Shown piece by piece: positions 31,391-40,787 of a stretch of 64,000 bases of DNA. The DNA lies in NCBI RefSeq assembly GCF_013201075.1, contig NZ_CP053708.1:4283501-4347500 (forward strand), written 5' to 3'. Source of the stretch: Lichenicola cladoniae (GTDB lineage: Bacteria > Pseudomonadota > Alphaproteobacteria > Acetobacterales > Acetobacteraceae). The notes below the pieces were generated by a model, which searched no databases, was not told where the DNA came from, and saw only the letters and a list, made by a program, of their open reading frames with translations. Numbering within the stretch: the stretch's first letter is position 1; each line of letters starts with the position of its first letter. The position numbers and the translations under genes are program-made.

Positions 31391-34135
31391 TTCTATTTCT
31401 ACTGGTTCAACGGCGAGCGCCTGCTGGATGGACCGCTCGAGGCGTTGCTCGCCGACCGGTCCATCGACCTGCCGTTCTGCCTGCTTTGGGCCAACGAGAA
31501 CTGGACCCGGCGCTGGGACGGCTCGGACGAGGATGTGCTGATCGCGCAGGATTTCCGGCCCGAGGACGAACTGCCACTGATCGACTGCTTCGCCCGCCAC
31601 TTCGCCGACCCGCGCTACATCCGCGTCGGCGGACGCCCGGTGCTGATGATCTACCGCATCGGCCTGATCCCCGAGGCCGCTGACACCATCGCCCGCTGGC
31701 GCACCCTGTTCCTGGCACGGGCGAGCGAAGATCCGCTGTTCGTGATGTCGCAGAGCTTCGGCGACCACGATCCGCGCCCATACGGCGTCGATGGCGCGAT
31801 CGAGTTTCCACCGCACAAGCTGGTCAACGGGCTGGCGACCATCAACGCGTCGCTGAACGTGCTGGATACCGACTTCCATGCCCAGGTCTACGACTACGAC
31901 GAGGTCGTGCGCGCGTCCCTGGCGCAGCCCCCGTCGCCGTTCCCGCTGATCCGCACCGCCACGCCCTCCTGGGACAACGATGCCAGGCGGCAGGGCGGCG
32001 GCCTGGTGCTGCACGGCTCCACCCCGTTCAAATACGGCGCCTGGCTGGAAGGACTGGTGCGGGCTGCCGGCGCGCAGCCGTTCCATGGCGAACCGATCGT
32101 GTGCATCAACGCCTGGAACGAATGGGCCGAGGGCGCCTATCTCGAACCGGACCTGCATTTCGGCGCCGCCTACCTGAACGCCACCGGTCGTGCCGTCACC
32201 GGGTTCGGCCGGCCGTCGGCGCAGGGACGGGTCCTGCTGGTCGGGCACGACGCGTTCCAGGCCGGCGCGCAGTCGCTGCTGCTGGATGGCGGCGCCATGC
32301 TCGACGGCTTCGAGGCGGTCGGCCGCACCACGATCCTCGGGCCCGACGGTCCCCGCTTGGCAGCACATCTGACGGCTTTGCGGATCGCCGGTTTCTCCAG
32401 CGCCATCGTCAACAGCGCCGCCTCGGCCCCGGTCGGCCGCTCGCTGGTGCAGGCAGGCATCCCGTTCATCCTGCTGGTGCACGAGTTGCCGGCACTGCTG
32501 GGCGAGAAGAACCTGCTGCCGGCGCTTCGCGACGCCGCGACCCACGCGCGGCGGGTGGTGTTCCCGGCGACGGTGGTTCAGGAGGCGATCCAGGCGCTGG
32601 TGCCGGTGACCGCCAACCAGGCGGTGCAGATGCCGCAAGGGCTCTATTCCGACGTCCGGTTCTCGGTCCGCAACCGCCACATGTTCCGCAAGCAGTTCGG
32701 CGTCGAGACCGGCGACCTGCTGCTGATCGGCATCGGCTATGCCGACATGCGCAAGGGCTTCGACCTGTTCCTGCAGCTCTGGCGCGTGCTGGCCAGCCGG
32801 ACCGGTGGAGGCCGCAGGCGGCATCGCCGGGTGCACTGCCTCTGGCTCGGCAACCTCGACCCGATGCTCCGCACCTATCTCGGCACCGAAATCGAGGCCG
32901 CCCGTGCCACCGGCACCTTTCACATGCCGGGCCACGTCCCGGACGCGCCGGACCATCTGAGCGCCGCCGACGTCTTCGTGCTGACCTCGCGCGAGGACCC
33001 CCTGCCCAGCGTGGTGCTGGAGGCGCTGGCGAGCGGCCTCTCCGTCGTGGCCTTCGACGAGAGCGGCGGCATTCCGGACCTGCTGCGCCGCTTCGGCACC
33101 GGCGCCCTGGTGCCCCTGGGTGATGTCGGCGCGATGGCACGGGAGGCCACCTCGCTGGCCCAGGAATGCCATGACGGCCGGGCCACGGATCGTGCCCGCA
33201 CGGGCCGGGCCGTTGCCAGGCAGCTCGGTTTCGATCGCTACGTCTCGGGCCTGCTGGCCCTGGCGCAACCAGCGCTACGACGCATCTCGGTGGTGGTGCC
33301 GAGCTACAACTACGCGCGGTACATGCGCCAGCGCCTGGCCTCGATCTTCGCGCAAGGGCACCCGGTGCTGGAGGTGGTGGTGCTCGACGACGCCTCCGCC
33401 GACGACAGCGTGCAGGAAGCTCATGCGGCGGCACTCGAATGGGGCCGGCAGGTCCGGGTCGTGGCGCAGACCCGCAATTCCGGTTCGGTGTTCAAGCAGT
33501 GGCAGCGCGCGGCGGCCACCGCGAAGGGGGACTGGATCTGGATCGCCGAGGCCGACGATGCCGCCGATCCGCGCCTGCTGGAAACGCTGGCGCAGGCGCT
33601 CGAGAACGCACCGCGCGCCGTGCTCGCCTTCTGCGACAGCCGGGCCGTGGATTCCGAGGGGCTGACCGTGTCGGAAAGCTACAAGCCCTATTACGCAACC
33701 ACCGCCGGCACGATCCTGGAAGCGGACGGCCTGCATGAGGGGCCGGCCTTCGTGCGGTCGTGTCTCGGCGAGCGCAACCTGATCCTGAATGTCAGCGGCG
33801 TGCTGTTCAATCGCACCGCCCTGCGCGCCGCCATGGCGCGGTGCGGCGAGGAATTGCTGAGCTTCCGGATGGCCGGCGACTGGCGGCTGTATATCGAGAT
33901 GCTGAACCAGGAGGGCGCGCAGGTCGCCTATGTCGCCGAGCCGCTGAACATCCATCGGCGGCACGGCGACAGCACCACGCACCGGCTGGCGGCACAGAAG
34001 CATCTCGGCGAGGTGGCGCGCATCCATCGCCTGATCGGCAGGCAGCCGGAGCTGCTGGATGAAGACCGGATGCGCCAGCGCGCCTACCGCGCCCAGCTTG
34101 CCGAGCAGTTCGGCCTGAAGCTGGCGGGGGAGTAG
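31391..34135 (+). pseudogene. Multi-domain glycosyltransferase, 5'-truncated
   Basis: The open frame begins abruptly with FYFYWFNGERLLDGPLEALL, an internal segment of the WbsX/GH99-like domain that normally follows about 80 residues. It then includes LPFCLLWANENWTRRWDG. A GT4 domain follows (LLIGIGYADMRKGFDLFLQL, VVLEALASGLSVVAFDESGG), and a C-terminal GT2 domain (ISVVVPSYNYARYMRQRLAS, VVLDDASADDS, WIAEADDAADPRLLE). Such proteins build O-antigen or rhamnan-type surface polysaccharide. A TTG at 31445 could allow a shortened product with intact GT4 and GT2 domains. The missing start coincides with the island edge. Confidence 0.85.
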
Positions 34136-34445
34136 CGCCAGGCGCGTTGGCGATCGCGATCTTGCGGGATCAGACGCGAGCGTGCGGACGAGGCGAGGGG
34201 ACGACTCGGCGAGACGTTGCTGTCGGAGACCGGGGCGGCTACTGGAACGAGGCTCTCGTTGTTCTGCAGCCAGCTCGGCCGGAAGATGGGCGCTTCCATG
34301 AACCGGGCAATCGCCAAGGGGGTGAAGGCCCGTTACGAGTTTGGAACGAGCGTGTGAATCAGCACTCAAGCGGGACCCTCTCGCAAAGTTTTTGCTTCAG
34401 CATGCCGTCTTGCGATTTCGCGCCGGCCCGGGTCGTCGATGGGAA
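34136..34445. other. Region without a gene
   Basis: Three hundred bases between the glycosyltransferase and the peroxiredoxin-like gene on the opposite strand. No coding frame with family resemblance, no clear terminator and no repeat is seen. Confidence 0.5.
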
Positions 34446-34913
34446 TTAGGCGACCTGACGACGCGCTAATTCATTCAGTGCTGGGAATATCGCAGAAGGC
34501 TCAGGGCGCTTGGTATAATCGGCGTTTACCTCGGCGTATGCGATCGTATCATCCTGTCCTGTCATATAACGGGCGGGCATCGGCAAAGTCCAACTGTCTT
34601 CCCCGTTGAACTGCGTCAGATCCGCACCGAGGACTTTCTGGACCTCACGCAGATAGTCCGGCAGAGTCCAGCGCACGCTGAACCGAGCGGCGATTTCACC
34701 GCCATGGTCGACAAGGATCGGAAACCCAAGCCCGTTCTGCCTCTGCGATTTGCGGCTATTAGGCAATGTTTGTTGCGAGATCGCGACTAGGCTCGCACCG
34801 CGCGCCTCGATTTCCGAGCGGGCCTCTTCCAGCGCGCTCAGGTCGAAGTTGCAGAATGGACACCAGGCGCCGCGATAAAAGGCAACCACGAGCGGCCCTT
34901 TGGCAAGCAACAC
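34446..34913 (-). CDS. AhpC/TSA peroxiredoxin-like protein, N-terminus short
   Basis: A thioredoxin-fold protein with the active-site segment VVAFYRGAWCPFCNFDLSAL (a C-x-x-C pair), then ASLVAISQQTLPNSR and GFPILVDHGGEIAARFSVRW. Family members of this type have about 30-60 more N-terminal residues. Upstream of the TTG at 34913 (or GTG 34916) the frame continues as GNPISSK but then loses resemblance and reaches a stop near 35020, so the 5' end appears truncated or frameshifted. It would reduce peroxides. It lies in an electrophile/oxidant-response cluster with the next two genes. Confidence 0.8.
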   Translation of the reverse strand: MLLAKGPLVVAFYRGAWCPFCNFDLSALEEARSEIEARGASLVAISQQTLPNSRKSQRQNGLGFPILVDHGGEIAARFSVRWTLPDYLREVQKVLGADLTQFNGEDSWTLPMPARYMTGQDDTIAYAEVNADYTKRPEPSAIFPALNELARRQVA

Positions 34914-35052
34914 CTTAGATGAGATCGGATTGCCATTTCCACGGGAAGTCCTTCCAAGGCGTGTTGCGCTTGAGGATGGGCGGCTGGCGTTCCCGTTGCG
35001 CCAAGCCGCCCAAGCTTATCTCAGATTTGGAATCAAGAGCCGACGTGCGGCA

Positions 35053-35349
35053 TTACTTGTGTGCGACGACCTGCAGGCGACTGATTTTAGCTTCGGAGAA
35101 CAACTCGCCCGCCTTATCGACGAACTCTTGTCCTGCTTCGCCATTCAAGTGGGCTTCGCGGGCAGCTTCGTCGTCGAACGTGTCGAACACCCGATAGACC
35201 CCCGTTTCACCCTCGATCTTCGCGGCGTGCCACGTCAGGGTTCCAGGTTCGCCTTTTACGAGTGACGCTTCTTTTGCAAGAAACGCTTCAATCTCTGCTT
35301 CTTTTCCAGGTTTAGCCTTCATCTCAACCAGTAGAGCAAACTTAGCCAT
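35053..35349 (-). CDS. Antibiotic biosynthesis monooxygenase (ABM) family protein
   Basis: A 98-residue ferredoxin-like protein starting MAKFALLVEMKAKPGKEAEI with the typical central EPGTLTWHAAKIEGETGVYR and VFDTFDDEAAREAHLNGEAG. This is the YgiN-type ABM fold, which acts on quinols or related aromatics as a cofactor-free dimer. It is encoded 58 bases after the OYE reductase on the same strand, so both may act on quinones or similar substrates. Confidence 0.9.
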   Translation of the reverse strand: MAKFALLVEMKAKPGKEAEIEAFLAKEASLVKGEPGTLTWHAAKIEGETGVYRVFDTFDDEAAREAHLNGEAGQEFVDKAGELFSEAKISRLQVVAHK

Positions 35350-35406
35350 TGCTTTAGTCCTTTTGTTGACATGTGCAGGAGGTCGTGTGCAGCAACCAAG
35401 TTGGCT

Positions 35407-36513
35407 TCACATCGCCAGCTCAGTTTCCTTGACGTCGGCGATCGGGCCGAGGATCGACGGGTCGAAGTCGTTGAGGACGCCTCGATCGGACAGGCGCCTG
35501 GGTAAGTCGGGGTTCGCCAGGGCGCCTCGCCCTATGGTGATGATATCTGCACCATCGTTGAGCGCGGCTGCCGCCCGCTCGATATTGTGCAGACTGCCGT
35601 TGGCGAGGATCGCCGCTCTAGGCGCATAGCGCTGGGCGAGACGCATCAAGGAGGGACCGTTCTCGGCGAAAGCGGGCTGCCACGCCTCGAACTCGATTAA
35701 ATGGATGAAATCGGCGCCGGCATCGGCCAGGCTGCCGAAGATGATCTCGGCATCTCGCTCCGCGCCCGCCCACTTGTGCTGGTAGTCGTTCACCTTGCCT
35801 TGAGAGAGGCGGATGCCGACCGGCACCTGAGCACCGACCCTCGCACGCACCGCCTTGAACGTTTCAAGGATCAATCGCACACGGCTCTCCGTGGCACCGC
35901 CCCACCGATCTGTTCTGTTGTTGGCATACTCCGTCAAAAACTGGTCGAGGAGATATCCATTGGCGCCATGGATTTCGATCGCATCAAAGCCGGCAACCTC
36001 GATTGCGCGCCCCGCCGACTCGGCGAAACCGTTGATTGCATCGCCGATCTGCGCCTCCGTCATCGCGGCCGGCAGAGCGTAGCGGTCTTTGCCGTGGTAG
36101 AACGTCATCTGTTCGCCCTTCGGCCGGACGGGTGACGGACCCATAGTGTTGTCGCGAAACCGATTGCCCTGGCTGATGGCGCCGGCGTGCATCAGCTGGG
36201 CGATGGCCAGCGTACCGTGCGCCTTGAGGCTGCTGACGACCGGCTTCCACGATTCAGCCTGCGCCAGGTCAGTCATGCCAGGCTGATGGATGTAGCCCTG
36301 CGAGAATGCCTGATCGGTGTAAATACCCTCGGTGATCACCGTCCCGAAGCCACCCCGCGCAAAACGCTCGTAGTAGCGGGTCATCCTTTCGGTCGCCCGG
36401 CCATCCTGGGTTGCCGATATGCGCGTCATTGGCGCGACAGACAGGCGGTTCTTCACGGCATGCAAATTTATAACGGTTGGGGCGAAAATCGCGCTCGTAT
36501 CAATGTCCGTCAT
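35407..36513 (-). CDS. NADH:flavin oxidoreductase (old yellow enzyme family)
   Basis: A TIM-barrel FMN enzyme of about 368 residues, starting at ATG 36513 (MTDIDTSAIFAPTVINLHAV). Diagnostic parts are KNRLSVAPMTRISATQDG, HAGAISQGNR, the substrate-binding EIHGANGYLLDQFL (His and Asn pair), NRTDRWGG, and IGRGALANPDLPRRL for phosphate binding. It reduces activated alkenes or nitro compounds with NAD(P)H. It is transcribed divergently from the LysR gene at 36652, which probably controls it. Confidence 0.93.
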   Translation of the reverse strand: MTDIDTSAIFAPTVINLHAVKNRLSVAPMTRISATQDGRATERMTRYYERFARGGFGTVITEGIYTDQAFSQGYIHQPGMTDLAQAESWKPVVSSLKAHGTLAIAQLMHAGAISQGNRFRDNTMGPSPVRPKGEQMTFYHGKDRYALPAAMTEAQIGDAINGFAESAGRAIEVAGFDAIEIHGANGYLLDQFLTEYANNRTDRWGGATESRVRLILETFKAVRARVGAQVPVGIRLSQGKVNDYQHKWAGAERDAEIIFGSLADAGADFIHLIEFEAWQPAFAENGPSLMRLAQRYAPRAAILANGSLHNIERAAAALNDGADIITIGRGALANPDLPRRLSDRGVLNDFDPSILGPIADVKETELAM

Positions 36514-36651
36514 CCAGACCCCCAGAAGCCATTGACCATGCCGATCCGCATAAAACAGGCGGGCCGGCTCGGTGAACGTCGATTTAGTCTTCACAGGCGG
36601 GACGTGTTAGGTGACTTTGACGATAAGCAATATATCATTTAGCGTTATAAT
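36514..36651. promoter_or_regulatory. Divergent LysR/OYE promoter region
   Basis: A 138-base intergenic region whose right side (about 36610-36651) is unusually AT-rich (ATAAGCAATATATCATTTAG) and contains an imperfect dyad with T-N11-A spacing, as expected for LysR operators. A perfect TATAAT occurs at 36646-36651 but touches the LysR start codon. Confidence 0.45.
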
Positions 36652-37554
36652 ATGGATCTCTCGGATGTAGCTTTGTTTCGCACTATCGCATCCGTCGGCA
36701 GCCTGTCGGCTGCGGCACGTCAGATGGGCACGACGCCGATGTTGGTCAGCCGCCGGTTGGCAGGCCTCGAGGCGGAGTTGGGGGCCCGCCTGTTCCACCG
36801 CACGACACGATCCTTATCGTTGACGCCCGAGGGGGAAGCCTTTTTGCCTCACGCCGTCACCCTCATCGAAGCTCGCGATGCAGCGCTCGACTCGATCTCG
36901 TCCGGCGGCTCCGGCCTCTCAGGCGTGCTGAAGGTGACCTCGCCGAACGTGATCGGCCACTCTATTGTTGTCCCTGTCGTCGCTGAGCTGATTGCAGACA
37001 ATCCCGCGCTTCGGGTTGATCTGACGTTGAGCGACGGTGTCATCGACATTGCGACGGCAGGACTGGATGTGGCCGTCCGCGTGGCGGTGATGAAGCCTTC
37101 GGACATGATCGCGACGAGAGTGGCCGACAACCCATTCACGCTATGCGCTTCGCCGGGTTACGTCGCACGCTTCGGCGAACCCACCACGACAGAGGACCTA
37201 GCGGCCCATCGGTGCATCAAACTGCACGCGATGGACACTTGGCCATTTACGCGGGACGGCGAACTGGACCGGGTGCGGATTGGTGGTCCCTTGTCGGCCA
37301 GCACAGTGGACGCAGTTCGGTCCGCCTGCATCGCGGGTGTCGGAATCGCCATGTTGACCTACTGGGATGTGAACAAACAGATCGCGAGCGGAGAATTGCG
37401 GCGTATCGTCCTTAATGACGTCAAGCCGCTTGAGGTAGGGATATGGGCCGTTTTCCCAACTCGCAGGCAGATGCCGGCCCGGGTGCGCGCATTCATCGAC
37501 GCTTTGCGAGGTCGGCTGCTGGCTGGAACCGATGCAGAGTCCCGTACAACCTGA
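36652..37554 (+). CDS. LysR-family transcriptional regulator
   Basis: A 300-residue regulator with an N-terminal winged helix (LFRTIASVGSLSAAARQMGT, LVSRRLAGLEAELGARLFHR) and a periplasmic-binding-like effector domain (VLKVTSPNVIGHSIVVPVVA, RCIKLHAMDTWPF). It is divergent from the OYE reductase gene and most likely senses an electrophile or quinone to induce it. Confidence 0.95.
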   Translation: MDLSDVALFRTIASVGSLSAAARQMGTTPMLVSRRLAGLEAELGARLFHRTTRSLSLTPEGEAFLPHAVTLIEARDAALDSISSGGSGLSGVLKVTSPNVIGHSIVVPVVAELIADNPALRVDLTLSDGVIDIATAGLDVAVRVAVMKPSDMIATRVADNPFTLCASPGYVARFGEPTTTEDLAAHRCIKLHAMDTWPFTRDGELDRVRIGGPLSASTVDAVRSACIAGVGIAMLTYWDVNKQIASGELRRIVLNDVKPLEVGIWAVFPTRRQMPARVRAFIDALRGRLLAGTDAESRTT

Positions 37555-37591
37555 ACAGTAATTTACTCCCAAACGAGGAATAGGAAGAATT

Positions 37592-37774
37592 TTACGAAGA
37601 CATCTTTCTTTTGGAACTACCGCCGCTGCTTGTCGGGACCGCCCATTCCTCGATTGGGCTGGGTGGTTCAGGTAAGAACATATAGCCGTCTGCTTTGCCT
37701 ATGGGTGGCATCCCTTGCGCCTGCTCTGGTTCCAACGGCAGCTCCAAACCTGCCTTTCTGCTTTCGGCCAACAT
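37592..37774 (-). CDS. Small hypothetical protein
   Basis: A 60-residue Pro/Ser-rich frame (GLELPLEPEQAQGMPPIGKA, FLPEPPSPIEEWAVP). No family and no good ribosome site. It may be spurious or a small disordered protein. Confidence 0.28.
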   Translation of the reverse strand: MLAESRKAGLELPLEPEQAQGMPPIGKADGYMFLPEPPSPIEEWAVPTSSGGSSKRKMSS

Positions 37775-37816
37775 CGGTCGAGCGGCTCGATGTCGAGAGT
37801 GCCCGGGCTATGGGTA

Positions 37817-38071
37817 TCAACCGCAAGACTTTATTGGGTAGGAACCAATGAACGCGAATCTCGGCACCGCGATGCCTTCATGCAGAACCGCCTCGATCCA
37901 CATCGCCAGCGGCCTGACCCAAAAGGTTCCGTTCGCCTCGGCTCGGTAGGTGACCAGCCACTCCTCGGTCTCGCTGTGCCGGCCGAGGCAGATCACCGTG
38001 TAGAGGCCGCCCTTGTAGTGCCTGTAGCGGCCCGGCTGTGGTTCGGTCGGCATCGTGTCGTGGTCGCTCAT
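37817..38071 (-). CDS. DUF1653 domain protein
   Basis: An 84-residue protein with the full DUF1653 signature: PGRYRHYKGGLYTVICLGRH, SETEEWLVTYRAEANG and FWVRPLAMWIEAV, then PRFAFI. The family is widespread in proteobacteria and has an SH3-like fold of unknown function. It appears monocistronic. Confidence 0.92.
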   Translation of the reverse strand: MSDHDTMPTEPQPGRYRHYKGGLYTVICLGRHSETEEWLVTYRAEANGTFWVRPLAMWIEAVLHEGIAVPRFAFIGSYPIKSCG

Positions 38072-38487
38072 CGAGGCTGCCTTCTCACCATAGGATAGGA
38101 TGGACCCGTCGGGGTCAGGGTATGCCGCGCGACCAGCACCCGATACCAGAGCTCAGGTCAGCGTCGCGAGATCAGCCGCCCACGGAAGCCCGGTACCTCC
38201 AAGAGATCCGGTAGATGCTTGCGCATACCCACGTCGCCAGGACAGGTGCCGGCCGGTCCGACGACCTGCCCAAGGCGTGCCCAGAACGGTCAGCACCAAC
38301 CCCCGGCGGATGACGGTCTCGGCATCTGCCTCGATGATCGGGGCGTTGGACAGCCTGACCGTCTGGAGACCAGAAACCGCTTCCATGCCAATGCCATGCG
38401 ACGCGCCGGCATACTCTCGTCGAGCCCGGCCGGATCCGCTTATAGTGGCAACGATCGCACTCCGGCGACGCTCCACGGATACGCCAC
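38072..38487. other. Region without a recognised gene
   Basis: About 415 bases between DUF1653 and the secreted protein. Frames exist on both strands (for instance minus 38153-38476), but their composition is Arg-rich and shadow-like and none has family resemblance. The promoter for the next gene should lie at its right end. Confidence 0.5.
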
Positions 38488-39039
38488 ATGACCCGCCGCA
38501 TGCCGCTCCTGCTGCCGTTGCTGTTCCCGCTTGTGTTCGCCGCGCCGGCCTGGGCGGTCCATCACCGTCATGCCCGGACCGGCGCCGGCGGCGGCCTGGT
38601 GATCCTGACCCAGCAGACCGGCACCGCGCTTGATCAGGCGGCGCGCCTGCTCAACGCGGATGACATCGCCGGCGCGGTCAGGCGGCACGAGCAGCCGGTG
38701 GTGCTGATCGGGTCTGCCCCGCTATCGGTCAGGCACGGCGACGCCGCCCTGTTCGTGCAGGTGCAGTCGGCGAGCCTGTGCGGGTCGGCCGGATGCTCGA
38801 CCTCGATCTTTCTCAGGCACGGTGCCGAGTGGACCAAGGTGCTGGATTCCGTCAGCGGCCCGATCAAGGTGCTCTCGACCACCACGAGCGGCATGCATGA
38901 CGTGATGGTGGGCGACAAGGATCGCTGGGTCTGGAACGGCACCACCTACCGGGACACCCTGCCCGCCGCCCCGATAGGCAATCTGCGCAGGTCGGTCGAG
39001 CGTCACCAGGCAAAGGTCAGGGAGAGCGCCGCCCACTGA
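38488..39039 (+). CDS. Exported hypothetical protein
   Basis: A 183-residue protein with a clear signal peptide (MTRRMPLLLPLLFPLVFAAP, cleavage after AWA). The mature part has repeated strands, including PVVLIGSAPLSVRHGDAALF, VQVQSASLCGSAGC (a likely disulfide pair) and SIFLRHGAEWTKVLDSVSGP. No family is recognised; it should be periplasmic. Confidence 0.7.
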   Translation: MTRRMPLLLPLLFPLVFAAPAWAVHHRHARTGAGGGLVILTQQTGTALDQAARLLNADDIAGAVRRHEQPVVLIGSAPLSVRHGDAALFVQVQSASLCGSAGCSTSIFLRHGAEWTKVLDSVSGPIKVLSTTTSGMHDVMVGDKDRWVWNGTTYRDTLPAAPIGNLRRSVERHQAKVRESAAH

Positions 39040-39093
39040 ACGAGGCGGATGAGAGCGGGCCAGTCTGAAGCGACGGGTCTGGAGCGGCCGGTC

Positions 39094-39167
39094 TGGAGCG
39101 GATGGAGGGAATCGAACCCTCGTATGCAGCTTGGGAAGCTGCCGTTCTACCATTGAACTACACCCGC
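39094..39167 (-). tRNA. tRNA-Gly (CCC)
   Basis: The acceptor stem is GCGGGTG paired with CATCCGC, including one G-T. The D-loop is AGTTCAATGGTAGAAC and the anticodon arm is GCAGC-TTCCCAA-GCTGC, giving anticodon CCC. The T-arm is GAGGGTTCGATTCCCTC, and the CCA end is encoded. The score by eye is unambiguous. Confidence 0.97.
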
Positions 39168-39317
39168 CTGTTTGACTGCCAGGCCCGTACGATCGACGGT
39201 TTATAAGTCGGGCTCCTTCGGTCCGCAACGGTGTCCGGGCGCGATCCTGGTCGCCGCAGTTGACGACCGCGCTCCGGCGCTCCTAGAACTTAATCGATCA
39301 TCGTGGCCCGCACGCCG

Positions 39318-39382
39318 CCTGGTTCCTCGCAAATTGTCCGGCCGGCTTGCGGCGAGGTTAAACAAGCGCGCTAAAGAGGCCA
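39318..39382 (+). promoter_or_regulatory. SAM-II riboswitch upstream of metZ
   Basis: Stem P1 is CCTCGC at 39325-39330 paired with GCGAGG at 39352-39357. The loop is AAATTGTCCGGCCGGCTTGC, followed by TTAAACAAGCGCGCTAAAGAGG in the 3' strand. The GCCGGCTTGC core, the TTAAA after P1 and the GCTAAAG tail are the conserved features of the SAM-II pseudoknot. It would lower metZ expression when S-adenosylmethionine is abundant. Its distance to the start codon (about 110 bases) is longer than usual. Confidence 0.85.
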
Positions 39383-39493
39383 GGACGGTCGCCGCGTGAT
39401 GCGGCCCGTCATGGCATCCAGGCCCGGACATTCGCCACCATTCCGGAAGACGCGGCACGCTGCCATCGTCTTCGTCCGGTCGGGGAAGCCGAG

Positions 39494-40714
39494 ATGAACA
39501 ACGAGTCCGCCACCTATCGCCCCAACACGCTGCTGGTCCATGCAGGAACCGAGCGCACGCCGTATGGCGAGACCAGCGAGGCGATGTTCCTGACCTCAGG
39601 TTTCGTCTACGACGATGCCGAGCAGGCCGAGGCGACCTTCCTGGGCCAGGTCACCCACTACCAGTACAGCCGCTTCGGCAACCCGACCGTCACCATGCTC
39701 GAGCGCCGCCTGGCGATGCTGGAGGGTGCCGAGGCCTGCCGCGCCACCGCCACCGGCATGGCCGCGGTCAGTTCGGCACTGCTCAGCCACCTGAAGGCCG
39801 GCGACCGGATCGTCGCGGCCCGCGCGCTGTTCGGCTCCTGCCACTGGATCGTCGCCAACCTGCTGCCGCGCTACGGCATCGAGAGCGTGTTCGTCGATGG
39901 CGGAGACCTGGAGGCCTGGGCGCAGGCGCTGTCGGTGCCGACCACCTGCGTGCTGCTGGAAACCCCGTCCAACCCGATGCTCGACATCGTCGACCTCAAG
40001 GCGGTGTGCGACTTGGCGCACCAGGCCGGCGCCATCGTCGTGGTGGACAACGTGTTCGCGACCCCGCTGCTGCAGAAGCCGCTCGAATATGGCGCCGACG
40101 TCGTGGTGTATTCCTGCACCAAGCATATCGACGGCCAGGGCCGGGTGCTCGGCGGCGCGGTGCTGGGCCGCCAGGCCTGGATCGACGAGACGCTGCAGCC
40201 ATTCATCCGCAATACCGGCCCGGCGATGTCGCCGTTCAATGCCTGGGTGCTGCTCAAGGGCCTGGAGACGCTGGGCCTGCGCGTGGACGCGATGACCCGC
40301 AACGCCGAGGCCGTCGCCGACTTCCTGGCTGACGCCCCCGGCATTGCCCGGGTCTGGTATCCGAGCCGGGCCGACCATCCGCAGGCCGAACTGGCGATGC
40401 GCCAGATGACCGCCGGCGGCACCCTGATCACCTTCGAGGTCGAGGGCGGCAAGGCGGAGGCATTCCGGCTGATGAACGCCCTCCGGCTGATCGCGGTGTC
40501 GAACAATCTGGGGGACAGCCGCTCGATGGTCACCCACCCCGCCACCACCACGCATATGCGGATCGGTGCCGAGGAGCGCGCCCGGCTCGGCATCACCGAC
40601 GGGGTGATCCGGCTTTCGGTCGGGCTCGAAGACGTGCGCGATATTATCGACGACCTCTTGCTCGGACTCGCGTTGCTGCCACAGCACGGAGTAGTGAGCC
40701 AGGCAGCGGAATGA
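39494..40714 (+). CDS. metZ: O-succinylhomoserine sulfhydrylase
   Basis: A 406-residue PLP enzyme of the Cys/Met metabolism family that makes homocysteine from O-succinylhomoserine and sulfide. The start of the PLP fold includes QYSRFGNPTVTMLERRLAML, Asp185 (IVVVDNVFATPLL), and the Schiff-base Lys210 in YSCTKHIDGQGRVLGG. SNNLGDSRSMVTHPATTTH is typical of the family. The SAM-II riboswitch upstream supports a methionine-pathway role and the metZ name over a cystathionine enzyme. Confidence 0.94.
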   Translation: MNNESATYRPNTLLVHAGTERTPYGETSEAMFLTSGFVYDDAEQAEATFLGQVTHYQYSRFGNPTVTMLERRLAMLEGAEACRATATGMAAVSSALLSHLKAGDRIVAARALFGSCHWIVANLLPRYGIESVFVDGGDLEAWAQALSVPTTCVLLETPSNPMLDIVDLKAVCDLAHQAGAIVVVDNVFATPLLQKPLEYGADVVVYSCTKHIDGQGRVLGGAVLGRQAWIDETLQPFIRNTGPAMSPFNAWVLLKGLETLGLRVDAMTRNAEAVADFLADAPGIARVWYPSRADHPQAELAMRQMTAGGTLITFEVEGGKAEAFRLMNALRLIAVSNNLGDSRSMVTHPATTTHMRIGAEERARLGITDGVIRLSVGLEDVRDIIDDLLLGLALLPQHGVVSQAAE

Positions 40715-40732
40715 GCGTGGCCGTTCGTTGCA

Positions 40733-40782
40733 GGCGAAGCCGGGGCACGCAAAGCCGGGGCAGGCAAAGCAGGAAGGGGCAA
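40733..40782 (+). repeat. Short tandem repeat before apaG
   Basis: Three imperfect 16-bp units (GCAGGCGAAGCCGGGG, GCACGCAAAGCCGGGG, GCAGGCAAAGCAGG) lie between metZ and apaG. The last one runs into the apaG ribosome site. Confidence 0.8.
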
Positions 40783-40787
40783 CCGTC

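Noticed and set aside
31286-33268. 660-residue minus-strand open frame opposite the glycosyltransferase
   Set aside because: It mirrors a GC-rich coding strand, is His/Arg/Gln-rich with no domain, and the opposite frame has clear glycosyltransferase motifs.
36646-36651. Perfect TATAAT as a LysR promoter -10 box
   Set aside because: It abuts the LysR start codon, leaving no room for a leader, so it was not called as the promoter.
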